The notes beneath the pieces were generated by a model. It ran no database searches. It was not told the origin of the DNA and worked only from the letters and a program-made list of their open reading frames with translations. Of a stretch of 64,000 nt of DNA, positions 34,901 through 44,200 are shown one piece after another. The stretch comes from Candidatus Thalassarchaeum sp. (lineage in GTDB: Archaea; Thermoplasmatota; Poseidoniia; Poseidoniales; Thalassarchaeaceae), in NCBI GenBank assembly GCA_022449345.1, contig JAKURL010000009.1:1-64000 (forward strand), in the 5' to 3' direction. Both the position numbers and the translations under genes were made by a program. Numbering within the stretch: position 1 is the stretch's first letter; the number at the start of each line of letters is the position of its first letter.

Positions 34901-37668
34901 GTTGCATCGGACGGATCTCGAGGGTCTAATGTCCAAAGATTGCCACCGGTGTAGACATCTCCTATCCAGCGACGATGCTCAATCTCCCAACCATCGGGCA
35001 TTCCATCTCCATCGCTATCTTGACTTGTCGGGTCAGTAGGGCCGTCAGTTCCACCTCCAGCCCCAGAGTTCAACCAACCAGAAAGATGAACATCGAGAGC
35101 AGCCTCTCCATCTTCTTCATCACAGACATATTCCTCATTTAGATAATGGCAGGAAAAATCTGTAGAGTCTGCAAACCAACCCCAATATTCCTCCCCATCA
35201 GTTAAACCGTCACCATCTGTGTCTATGTTTCTTGGATCAGTGCCATTAAATCCACCTTCACTTGTATTGATAAATCTGTACTCATCAAGGTTAGACCATT
35301 CACGGTTGAAACTGATTCCATTAACATCGAAGTATACGCCGTCAGCATCTTCATCCCTATCTCGGTCGTATGGGTCAGTGGGATCAAGTCCGTAGGCAAA
35401 TTCCCAACCGTCGGGCATTCCATCAAGGTCCGAATCGATAGATTGAGGATTGATTGGCATGATGTTCATGTATTCGCCAGGAGAAACTCCTGCGAATAAA
35501 TACTGATTACCATCGTGAATGGAAGTTGTTAGTGATGTAACTAGGCCAGGCATTCTAGTTTGGTTTTCAAATATCCCCAGAACGCCCTGCGAGCCACCCT
35601 CAAGAGCCCAAGTTCCATCTCTTGAACCTATCAAGATTTGATCGTCGATTGCAAGAATTGAGCGGACGTCGTTGGCACCTTCCTCCCAACGCTCTAAGTT
35701 GAACATTCGATCGGTGTTGAATGCCTGTTTAGGTAGGCCGACAAACAGTTCTAAATCAATCAGATGGACCCCCCCGGGTGTGCCTAACCAGACTCCAGTT
35801 ACCTCTTCTAAGGAGCCATCCGTGGCTAATGGCCCAGCTAACTCCATGACGTTTACGACTGCTGACTTGGATTGATTGAGAAGGTCCGCGAATTGGACAT
35901 ATTCCTCTGCGTTTTCAGTTGTGTAAATCCAGAACGGTTGGCCAATCGAAGGCGTGCCATCTGTGGTATCCCAGCGAATCATTCCACGGTCGGTCCCAAC
36001 AATCATCATCGGACCTCTACCTGCCATCGGAACGTGGATTACTTCTGTGAATGAAGCGTCCACTTCGTCTAACATTTCAGTAAGGGTTTCTATAGCGATG
36101 GCTTCTGTAAAATCAGGATTACCAGTGCCAGAGGATGGTTCGGAAATTGTAATTCTCCATGCCTTTGAACCGTGCCCTAGTAAAATCAGATCTAAATCTC
36201 CACTGCCGGTTTGTAGCGGTTTCATAACTTGAATGGAGCCGAGGTCTGATTCGGTTAATGTTTGCATTTGTGGTAAGCCATTCTCAAGTATCAAAGAATG
36301 AATGCCATGATTGGTTCCGAGAATTAGGTAATCCTCAGAAGCGGGATTCCAACGCATCATGGTAAACATCTCCATTCCTGTAGGTAAATCAAAAGTCATT
36401 GAAATGCCACCAAATGGATCGATCGCTGTGATTCCATATGCAGACCCTATCAACAGGCGATCTCGTGCGTTGTCAGATAGAACAGTGTGTACTCTTCCAT
36501 CTACTAACATGGGATTGGTTCCTTGGTCGAATAGCATAACCTCATCGGATTCTCCAGTTAACATGAGGCCCCTTAAACCAGGGCGAACCCAATTACCGCT
36601 GTCGATGTGAATCAAGTATTCCTCGTAATTGCTGAATGCCTCTCCCCAGCGAGCAGTTGCAATAGATGAATCGGGAATGATAAATCCGTCTCTATCAACA
36701 TCCCAGCCGTCCGAATCTGAGTCTAAGATAGCATCACTAGCATTTCTTGGATCAAGCCCATGATATGCTTCCCAACCGTCAGGAATTCCATCGCCAGGTA
36801 CAGCGAGACTGGTTGGAATTAACTCGCTCCAAGTATAGTGATCCGAGTCCATACGACGAGGATCACTTCCTAGCCATCCATCGTCACTAGTTGGCCTCTC
36901 AACCTCATCTTGACAGGCTTCGGGATGTAGATTAGGCATTTTTCCTGAACACCACAAACCATCCCTTTCAGTAACCCAATCCGCTGGTGCCCCAAACCAA
37001 TATTCTTCGGAATTGGTGTATCTTTCGTCGAGGTCGATTTCTCCGTCACGGTTTACATCGAAACCGTCCCCACAACCCCATTCACTAGCCTGTTCTATAC
37101 ACAAATCAGCATCTTCCAAGGCGTCTGAATCATCCAATGGATCGAAGTAAAGACAGTGCCATTCGCTAGTTGCTTGATTTTGGTAACCTGCTCCACCTTC
37201 GGTGCACATGTAAATTTCATATCCATCTGGAAGGCCGTCGCCATCGGTATCTGATTCCCTAGGGTCAAGATACTCTCTAAATCCCGAATCGGTTTCATCC
37301 GGCGATTTGCCAGTTAAGGAGAGACGCTCTGTAAAGCAAGTGTCTAAAGTCCACGGCCAACAATATTCCAACAAAGCACTGGCTCCATCTCGATCAAAGT
37401 CGGTGACGTTATCCGAACCATTCATCGGATCTAAACCATTAACAACGATTACACCAAATGGGGTGTCGATATTTCTTGCCTCACCAAATATTACTTCGTG
37501 AATGTCTGGGATTAAATCCTCATCTTGATCCACAGCCATTGGTCCTGAACCGGGTAAATCAGGAGGGTCAACAGATGATACTGGTGCTTGAGGCCTTGTT
37601 TGGGAGACGAAGACTAGGCTGCTCAGAATCAACAAGGTAACGAAGAACGCAGTCTGCTTACGTCGCAT
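31936..37668 (-). CDS. Giant secreted protein with thrombospondin-type-3 calcium repeats
   Basis: 1910 residues from ATG 37668, chosen because it opens a compact signal peptide (basic MRRKQ then a hydrophobic run ending near SQTRP). The frame is open to 37740, but the extra part is charged and would remove the signal's normal form. At least fourteen copies of the DxDxDGxxDxxE type motif occur, for example DSDGDGMPDGWE and DTDGDGLLDGIE, often followed by 20-40 residues with aromatic WxLNPLDxxD linkers. Between about residues 400-750 a repeat region with no calcium motif resembles a beta-propeller (RDGTWALEGG, GTPGGVHLID). There is no C-terminal membrane segment, so it is secreted or held non-covalently. 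Its likely role is Ca2+-stabilised adhesion or structural material at the cell surface. Confidence 0.88.
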   Translation of the reverse strand: MRRKQTAFFVTLLILSSLVFVSQTRPQAPVSSVDPPDLPGSGPMAVDQDEDLIPDIHEVIFGEARNIDTPFGVIVVNGLDPMNGSDNVTDFDRDGASALLEYCWPWTLDTCFTERLSLTGKSPDETDSGFREYLDPRESDTDGDGLPDGYEIYMCTEGGAGYQNQATSEWHCLYFDPLDDSDALEDADLCIEQASEWGCGDGFDVNRDGEIDLDERYTNSEEYWFGAPADWVTERDGLWCSGKMPNLHPEACQDEVERPTSDDGWLGSDPRRMDSDHYTWSELIPTSLAVPGDGIPDGWEAYHGLDPRNASDAILDSDSDGWDVDRDGFIIPDSSIATARWGEAFSNYEEYLIHIDSGNWVRPGLRGLMLTGESDEVMLFDQGTNPMLVDGRVHTVLSDNARDRLLIGSAYGITAIDPFGGISMTFDLPTGMEMFTMMRWNPASEDYLILGTNHGIHSLILENGLPQMQTLTESDLGSIQVMKPLQTGSGDLDLILLGHGSKAWRITISEPSSGTGNPDFTEAIAIETLTEMLDEVDASFTEVIHVPMAGRGPMMIVGTDRGMIRWDTTDGTPSIGQPFWIYTTENAEEYVQFADLLNQSKSAVVNVMELAGPLATDGSLEEVTGVWLGTPGGVHLIDLELFVGLPKQAFNTDRMFNLERWEEGANDVRSILAIDDQILIGSRDGTWALEGGSQGVLGIFENQTRMPGLVTSLTTSIHDGNQYLFAGVSPGEYMNIMPINPQSIDSDLDGMPDGWEFAYGLDPTDPYDRDRDEDADGVYFDVNGISFNREWSNLDEYRFINTSEGGFNGTDPRNIDTDGDGLTDGEEYWGWFADSTDFSCHYLNEEYVCDEEDGEAALDVHLSGWLNSGAGGGTDGPTDPTSQDSDGDGMPDGWEIEHRRWIGDVYTGGNLWTLDPRDPSDATMDADGDGLENLCEYMWGNLLETVLIEGLPTHGENASAAENWAKTDPNNPDSDGDSLPDGWEARYQCTWGRNNRGINPLNGSDALNNPDDDGFDVNHDGILDLNESLVNWLEYHLKDQILYSDTTDSGLSFPENFTTLLAHESWLGFAGDSFGAHTSTAYRSLINGTTSEDVGAANPLDSDSDRDGIPDGWEFFHARWSLYDESWTLNPVDEGDQVGDPDGDGMNNWEEYNVIDGDLSEINDLTTVPQFYLLHVGGELLATPWLSAESTLSFGTFVTDEDIQRSGFTADPNEPDTDGDGLLDGIELMFTRWNSTDETWTLNPLIAGDGNYDSDRDGITDLVELNLTNKNPQNGGLSPPDAPRLWEEAESLDPDEAVNRVYRILFNKEGRAEIALDQFDEWQNGEPAKPLLLALLGITDPNSDDTDRDGMSDGYEYWFTEWDLEDNIWTMNPLTDTDVHEDSDEDSFDCNGDGYISDSESYDNLAEYDARVYGKRSAIDTIPNGTGLVSYGQDTITAYIQERGMSEQAAADQLWILFSTKDIDSSDRAGLINAIDSDNFNFSLAGVSDPTHSDSDSDGLPDGWEFCYSIYGEWLPVNDYRWSLNPLNPLDINYDPDADGWYDRTIFDIPAEQGSWENREFTSAPANEQILPSNTELYFTNLMEYNNGTHPLELDSDDDSKVMEPVFSGGIVIDYVQNLNLSDGREVFKYGTNPLDNDTDGDMMPDFYEYYRGWNETNDNWSSYLEISVVWYQVTPNVLKPVTVNGGAIARPDLDWTWFTHDATDPNDAGQDADNDGGWDCTGGNCVYIPYNNFQEYYGVVNATLSSPTLVRQANLYDCSGNIVEEWWQLRESLLGICGGAAALQSNYMRMYKVNNNDLLYAYIVEDNDVDYQLLDESDDEILVNGAWADGYQRFAGDRYHYPNTGLGEYVWGWWVIDIDGDQIADGTDPTNWDTDGDWANDYFEIEDDMLDGVRGNSGSPIRYDDRTTD

Positions 37669-37758
37669 GGTATGACCTCTTGTGGACATTGTCAGCGCTC
37701 TTGTTTGACTTATGACGGTGATGGAGCGTCGTTCGGACACCCTAACGATGGTATTGGC

Positions 37759-37800
37759 CGACGGCTACGCCGTCGCACACGTGTGTGAGGAGCAAAATTT
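37759..37800 (-). repeat. Intergenic element A, second copy
   Basis: On the minus strand: AAATTT (37800-37795), GCTCCTC (37793-37787), the palindrome CACACGTGTG (37785-37776) and then the hairpin with arms 37769-37775 and 37759-37765 around a 3-base loop. Order and spacing match the plus-strand copy at 18951-18990. Here it lies in a divergent intergenic space, 90 nt before the thrombospondin-repeat gene and about 70 nt before the MBL gene, so it is not simply a terminator. Confidence 0.72.
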
Positions 37801-37867
37801 GCAGGTTATCTCCACCTAATTGGGGTTGCATTGAAGACCTGACCGTTCCGCCCTTGATACTGGTTCT

Positions 37868-38677
37868 ATGGGCTTGGAGATTACTCACCTAGGAAGCGGT
37901 AGTCGTGGAAATGCCACGCTACTCTCTACAGGTGAGACCAGAGTTGTTGTGGATTGTGGATTTTCACTAAAGCAAATGGAAGAACGATTAGTTTTGGCAG
38001 GTGTTGAGGCATCTTCAATAGATGCAATTATCGTAAGTCATCATCACTCTGATCATTCAAAATCTGCAGGTCGGGCTTCAAAAAAATGGGATGCAAGACT
38101 TTACGCCAATCTTGAGACCACTATGCGTTTGGGATTAGAGCCAATTTCGGATGTTAGAACCTTTGAAGGGTTGGAGAGATTGCATATTTCTAACGACTTG
38201 AGTCTACTACCTGTACCCGTACCTCACGATGATGCAGATAATGTAGCGATTATCGCCAGCAACGGGGACGGAAGGCGAGCCGCTATTGCAACAGATTTAG
38301 GAGAAGCAACAATTGAGTTGATGAAACATTTAGCAGGCTGTGAACATATCTCCATCGAGGCAAATTATGATCTAAACCGATTGATTTCTGGTCCATATCC
38401 ACCAGCTCTAAAGAAGCGAATTTCAGGTCGAGGTGGGCACCTTTCAAATGAGCAGACTGCTGACATATTGACTGAAATTCTGCATCCTAAATTGAGTAGC
38501 ATTGTACTCTGCCACCTTTCTGAGAAGAATAACGCACCCCACTTAGCAGAATCAGAGGTATTGCACCAAATCGGAGAGAAGTTCAATGGTGTTCTTTCGA
38601 TTTCAAATCAAGATGGGCCAGAGTTTTCCAATTGGCTTGGACAGGATGAACCAGAACCAATTAGTTCTAGCATTTGA
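37868..38677 (+). CDS. Metallo-beta-lactamase-fold hydrolase (YycJ-like)
   Basis: 269 residues. The start MGLEITHLGSGSRGNATLL is typical of the YycJ/WalJ group. The metal motif HHHSDH at residues 58-63 supplies H58, H60, D62 and H63, followed by D at ATDLG and a His near ISGRGGHLSN, which complete the two-metal site. YycJ-like enzymes are proposed 5'-3' DNA exonucleases in repair. It is divergent from the thrombospondin-repeat gene and converges with the STAND ATPase gene. Confidence 0.88.
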   Translation: MGLEITHLGSGSRGNATLLSTGETRVVVDCGFSLKQMEERLVLAGVEASSIDAIIVSHHHSDHSKSAGRASKKWDARLYANLETTMRLGLEPISDVRTFEGLERLHISNDLSLLPVPVPHDDADNVAIIASNGDGRRAAIATDLGEATIELMKHLAGCEHISIEANYDLNRLISGPYPPALKKRISGRGGHLSNEQTADILTEILHPKLSSIVLCHLSEKNNAPHLAESEVLHQIGEKFNGVLSISNQDGPEFSNWLGQDEPEPISSSI

Positions 38678-38690
38678 AAAGAGGAGGATT

Positions 38691-41219
38691 TCAATGACCC
38701 ATGATTGCTCGATGAACCGCAGTTTGGACATCCCGCATACGGTCGACTGCACCTAATTCACGGAATACTGTTAGTGAACGTTGTAGGTAATTCATTCGAG
38801 TCGAACGGTCGCTCTCAACTTCTCCTAACCTTGCCAGTAATTCGCCCTGAAGCAATCTGAAATCGTTGGCTTCTGCAACGGCAAGACCATCCAGATAACG
38901 CTCCGCAGCCTCTGCTTTTCTGCCAGCGTCGCTGAGCACTTGGCCCAGTAGCATTTCAACCTCAACGGCACTATGTGGATCGGTTGCCTCTGAGAGGATT
39001 TCTAGAGCCGCCGAATAGTGAAGTAAAGCCAAGTCATTATCCTTCATTCTGGCATAATATCTCCCCAATACCGCTCTACTACGAGCATGAAGTGCATCCA
39101 TTCCGGTATCCTTGGTTTCATCATGAGCAGCCATAGCGTGGTCTCTAGCGCGATCTAATTCACCCATCTCAAGGAAAGCTGAGGCGAGACGTACTCTTGC
39201 ATCCATCAAACTTGGGTCAGTTTCTGCCTCGAGCAATTCTTCGACATTGCCATAGACCTCCAATGCGTGTCTTGTATCCCTGCGTCTACGAAATATGTAT
39301 CCCATGTTGATGTATGACCTCGAAGCACCAACAGCATCCCTTTTTGCGATTTGAATATCTAGTGCTTGCCGGTGTAATTCGAGGGCGTCGTCCATCGCTC
39401 CTCGTTTAATCGCGATATCAGCACGAGCAGTAAGTAGGCGAGCAAGTGTCTCTGCTTCCTTGTGTTTTTTTGCGGTTGGAATAGCTGCCGCGTATTCCTC
39501 TTCAGCCTCATCCCATCGACCCTGAATAGAGAGAATATCACCTCTAAGTTCGCGGATTAACCCCCATTGAATCGCATTGAATCCTTCAGATTCTAGACCG
39601 CGGAGAATACCGAGAAGTTCGATGTGACCTGACTTAACCAATCCTCTACCATCTTTTTGCAATACTTCGGCAAGAGTGTCCATATCTCCAGAGGCATTTA
39701 GATGATGAATAAATTCGATCTTCTCGACCGCGGTTGCAGTCCTTGTTCGATACCATGCAACAGCATTACTGTGAAGTTCTGCCTTAAGCGACTCATCCAT
39801 TGAGCGGACGAGGAATTCACGGACCAAATCGTGAACATCGTAGTTATCGGAGTCAATCCTTCTGGCCAGTCCTTTCTCAACCAAGTCATCCAATAAATCT
39901 AGATCTGCATCTAGGCTACTTAGTGAGGCCAAAGGCATTGGTTCACGGAATACCGCAATAGCACCGAGTAGACGCTTTTGAGGGCCGGATAATTTACTGA
40001 AAATTTCCTTTTCCACGAAAGCCTCAAGTGTTGAGTGGAAGGTCTCTCCAACGCTTCCTCGATTAATCAACTCAAGTACCAGAGGATGACCTCTTGATAG
40101 CGTATAGATGTGAAGGAATTGTTGAAGGTCGATATCGGGCATAGCAGTGAGAATTTGCCTACTCGAATCTTGGTCAAGACCCTCGAGTGGTAGGAAATGT
40201 GCTGTAGTGTTTCCACTTGAATCGGCTTCTGGGACTACCATTCTAAATGAACGAGAGAACATTACTAGGCCCAATTCGTCGGCTTCTGGAACACGAAGTG
40301 TAAGTCCTCGCAGTATTGCTACAAAGTTATCATCGGCAACCTTGTGTAAATCATCGACAACGATAAGGGCGGGGGAATTCTTCAGAGCGTCGACTATGAT
40401 ATTCACTGCCATGGTAACTTGTGGGACTGGTGTCGATGAGACATAATCGCTCAAGTCGTTGTTCCCTATCATCGCAAGCCATTCTGAACATGCTTCTAGG
40501 AATGCTCTGGAACCTTCCCAATCCTGACACCTATGGTAGAGAAGGTTTCTTCGATGAGTGAAGCGCTCCAGTAATTTAGCCGCTAATGCGGTTTTTCCAA
40601 TTCCTGCAATACCTGGAACTAGTAAAGTTGTAGATTCTGATTCCAAAACGTCGGCCATTCTAGTGATTTCATCGCTTCGGCCATAGAATCGGCGTAATCT
40701 TGGCAGGTCATTTAATGAGTTGACAAGTTGTTTCTCAATATGTTTAGAGAGGTCTCTTTCAATCAAATCTGGCGATAATGTGGATAAATCGAGGGTGCCA
40801 CTATCGTCTAGATAACGTAGAATATCTACGTGCCTCAGTGGTAGCTCGGTGCTTTCTAATGCACTTCTAAGGTCTAGATTTTCAGCCCTACCATCTGGGT
40901 GGATTAATCGTACGGGTTGTTCACGAGCCTTATCCCAGATGCTATCTGCTAAACTAACACCGTCTGAGGTTAGAAAGTATGCTTTCCTTTTTCGGGAAAC
41001 ACCGGTGACGTGAGCTTGGCGTTCAATTAGGTGTCCAGACTCCTTCATTCCGGAAATTGCACGAGGTACGTTTGAGCGAGCGATCGATACAGCATTTGCT
41101 ATACCCATTTGGGAGATTGCAAAGGGCACCTCGACTTTGTCGGCATAATCCACGTAATCTCTGAGATGTAGTAAAATTCGTTCCTGAACACCAGGACGTG
41201 TCGCAGCCATGGACGCCAT
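38691..41219 (-). CDS. STAND-type ATPase with N-terminal winged helix and C-terminal TPRs
   Basis: About 842 residues from ATG 41219; ATG 41210 and GTG 41243 are alternatives. The N-terminus is a winged-helix/MarR-like domain (about residues 1-100). The NTPase has Walker A GIAGIGKTAL near residue 205 and Walker B ALIVVDDLH, with the downstream GxP-type segment RGHPLVLELI of STAND proteins. The C-terminal third is a TPR array (at least seven helix pairs with WDEAEEEYAAA and ALELHRQAL-type units). It resembles MalT/NB-ARC-type regulators, in which ligand binding to the repeats triggers ATP-dependent assembly. The ligand and target genes are unknown. No toxin or effector domain is seen, so transcriptional control is more likely than conflict. 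Confidence 0.86.
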   Translation of the reverse strand: MASMAATRPGVQERILLHLRDYVDYADKVEVPFAISQMGIANAVSIARSNVPRAISGMKESGHLIERQAHVTGVSRKRKAYFLTSDGVSLADSIWDKAREQPVRLIHPDGRAENLDLRSALESTELPLRHVDILRYLDDSGTLDLSTLSPDLIERDLSKHIEKQLVNSLNDLPRLRRFYGRSDEITRMADVLESESTTLLVPGIAGIGKTALAAKLLERFTHRRNLLYHRCQDWEGSRAFLEACSEWLAMIGNNDLSDYVSSTPVPQVTMAVNIIVDALKNSPALIVVDDLHKVADDNFVAILRGLTLRVPEADELGLVMFSRSFRMVVPEADSSGNTTAHFLPLEGLDQDSSRQILTAMPDIDLQQFLHIYTLSRGHPLVLELINRGSVGETFHSTLEAFVEKEIFSKLSGPQKRLLGAIAVFREPMPLASLSSLDADLDLLDDLVEKGLARRIDSDNYDVHDLVREFLVRSMDESLKAELHSNAVAWYRTRTATAVEKIEFIHHLNASGDMDTLAEVLQKDGRGLVKSGHIELLGILRGLESEGFNAIQWGLIRELRGDILSIQGRWDEAEEEYAAAIPTAKKHKEAETLARLLTARADIAIKRGAMDDALELHRQALDIQIAKRDAVGASRSYINMGYIFRRRRDTRHALEVYGNVEELLEAETDPSLMDARVRLASAFLEMGELDRARDHAMAAHDETKDTGMDALHARSRAVLGRYYARMKDNDLALLHYSAALEILSEATDPHSAVEVEMLLGQVLSDAGRKAEAAERYLDGLAVAEANDFRLLQGELLARLGEVESDRSTRMNYLQRSLTVFRELGAVDRMRDVQTAVHRAIMGH

Positions 41220-41277
41220 TATAGGCAGTGCGATTCCATTCACTCAAGAAATTAACCGAACGATGGGCTATATTGCT

Positions 41278-44200
41278 TCATTCACCGGTATGGTCGGGAT
41301 CAGGTACCCAGTCTTCCTTTGCTGAGTCCCAAAGCCAACCAGGGTGCTCATCACTTCTTACCAATTCACCTGAAGATTTGGCTGCAGTTGATTCATCTCC
41401 CTCGTCTTCTTCATCTTCTTCCAACGAGATTACTCCACTAAAGAATAGTGTAGCCCCTAGTAAGGCGATTAGAACGACAATAATGACGATGACCATGATT
41501 GCACTTATTCCGCTGTCATCAGCGTGTGGTGAGATCTCTGCACCCTGAATGGGTTCGGATCCGCTAATCGAAAACACGGGAGATACCGGCTTGCTTAGCA
41601 TCGAACCGGGAATTCCTAATTCCCATGTCGAATCATCATTTACTACGGTAGAATTGACTTGAGTTCCGCCCAGTGTAACCCTAACTGTCTTGCCGGGCAA
41701 ACCAGAACCTGTGAAGGTGATTAGTTCACCATTACCTGCCGTAGTTTGATCTGGAGGACCCACGTAGAATTCAATTGGGACCACATTGAAAGATACAGGT
41801 GTTGAAATCTCCTTTGAACCGTGTGGGTCTGTGGCGAGGAAAATGACATTACTCAAAGACCAAGTCTCCATATCTTCATTGTAGAATCCCATCGATTTAG
41901 GATCATAAAACGCCATTCCATCTATTCCAATATTGATTACTAATCCAAATTCATCATCAGATGATCTAGCTGGGTCGTCGTATACCGACAGGATGAGGGA
42001 ATTTACTCCATCTACATCATCGAAGAATTCCAACAAGTCGATTTCGATGGTTGTGCATGGGTTTTGTGACGTTGTATCAAATTCACAATATAATGTAATC
42101 TCAGTTTCCCAATTCGTTCCATCGAATGTTGGTCTATTATTATCTGCATCTGGCGGGTTGTCTGCGACGATTTGGACCTCTATCCAATCGCTATATTCGT
42201 AACCGTCGTAGGATCTTGCTTTGATGAGATATTGCATATTGTGTGCCAATACTGTGGAGTCCCACTCCATCTCCCAATAACCATTCGATGCGATATCCGT
42301 AACGGCTCCTGTGAAGATATTCATGTACCCGTTTGCTACATCAAGAACTTCCACGTCAACTCGGGTAATTTCTCCGTCATTATCTCGTGCTACTCCACTG
42401 ATGATTGATTCCTCGCTAACGGAATATATTTGGCCACTTTGTGGGGAGGTTAGACTGACAAAAGGACGCGAGTTTTGGTTATCTACTTGCAAATCGATTA
42501 CTACAACTTCGCACTCATCAATTTCTCCTTTGCAGAAGTCAGAATCTGAGGCCCAAATTGTGAAGGTGTAGGTGGCCAATTCACGTGGAAGCCCGCTGAA
42601 ATCCCAAGTCCAAGACCATTCGGTACTACCTTCTGTTGAAGTTACAACATTGTAGTTTGGCCCATCAATTTGGAAATAAATTTGGTCAATATCGGTACCG
42701 CAGTCGAATGGGCATCCATAAGGATCGTGTGCAGTTCCTTCGAATGTAACAGTACCATCTGAGTGAGTTGATTGGCCGCTCGGAGAAGTAACCGAGATTG
42801 TTGGAGCCTCGGTGTTGACCTTAATCGACCTAGTTACAATTGGAGAGTACTCCAAGCCGTCAAATGCCCTGAATTCGAATGTATAGTCACCTTCCTGACG
42901 TCCTGACATATCATACTCGTAATACCAACTGCTGAATGGATGATTGTTTCGGGAGACATATCCAGGTTCTGCGCCACTTGCATCAATTGCATGACCAGCA
43001 GCACTCCAATCGCTTGTGAATGGATCTTTGATCTCTACAGCGTGGACAAATCCTTTCTGATCCCATTGGGCTAACTCATCTGTTTCGTAAATTCCCGCCC
43101 AAGTACCATCATTAGCCGAACCCGTCAGATTAACTACTCTCCTAAAGGAGTCCCCATCATCTTGGATAACCGAGATGCTCGGAGGGTCATTTTCTAAGAA
43201 AAGTGTGTCTTGATATGTTGTATCTAAAAGAGTAAACTCTCCACTATCTAGACCATAACCGAAGCGATATGCGGTATATCTGTAAAGAGATAGTTCTCGA
43301 GTACCAGCAGAATAATCACAATCTGGGTCGTCAGTATCTAGCAACAAGTCGCCGTCATTATCTTCCCCATCGGAACAAGAATCTTCGTATTCATCATCGG
43401 CAAAACCATCAGGATTATCCCCATTACCCAAGCCTCTGAAATCCAAATGGAAATTAGAGGCTAAAGAGAACCAAGGGGTGTAGCCATCGACATCGGTTTC
43501 TAGGCTGTAGAGGTCATTGCCTAGTGCATCCTCAATCAGAACGTTTGCGTTTTCGACGCGCTGACCGTTGACTAGGGTTTGGAATCGAACAAGCTCAGCC
43601 CTCTGGACCTGAACCGCATATCTTGTTGGTTGAGTTTCAATCTTCACCTTGGATAAGTCCAAGTTTGAGAGATTTGAGAAGGTGAAAATCGTGGAATTGT
43701 TGTCCATATTGATAGCTAGAGGGAAATTATAGGGGGTGTAATCATCACAGGTGGCACAAGCTTTCACTTCATGGGGGACGACCCCATTTTGCCATCCATT
43801 GTGAACCCATGCTTCTTGATCAGACCAACTGAGTAACACAGGGTATTCATCTGGCGGAGGGCTTGGGATATATTCCGATTGAACAGTTACAGAAGACTTC
43901 GAAATATTGTAAGTAACGCCTACTCCGTTCCATTCATTATTGCTGAAGAATGCCAATGTACCGTACTGTTGAGAATCAGCAAAACCACTGTCATAGTTCT
44001 GCAATATAGCACCTGTGCCCTGGACATTGAAGGTGTTCCTTCTTACATCAAGAAGCGCCCCAGTTGCACGTATTCCATCAGCGGTCCCAGCGGCATTAAT
44101 TTCGTTGTCTACAATCGTCACACCCGATCTATGTGCCATGATAGCAGGGCAGGTGAAAGATCCACCCCACCACCTTGTGGAAGAGCATGCTCCACTTCCC

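Noticed and set aside
31936-37668. Regular DxDxDG-coding repeats could be taken for a DNA repeat or CRISPR-like array.
   Set aside because: The repeats are protein-level, of unequal spacing and with varied codons, so there is no conserved DNA repeat.
38691-41219. Possible antiviral STAND (Avs-like) defence protein.
   Set aside because: There is no nuclease, protease or other effector domain, and no defence genes nearby. The winged helix suggests transcriptional control.
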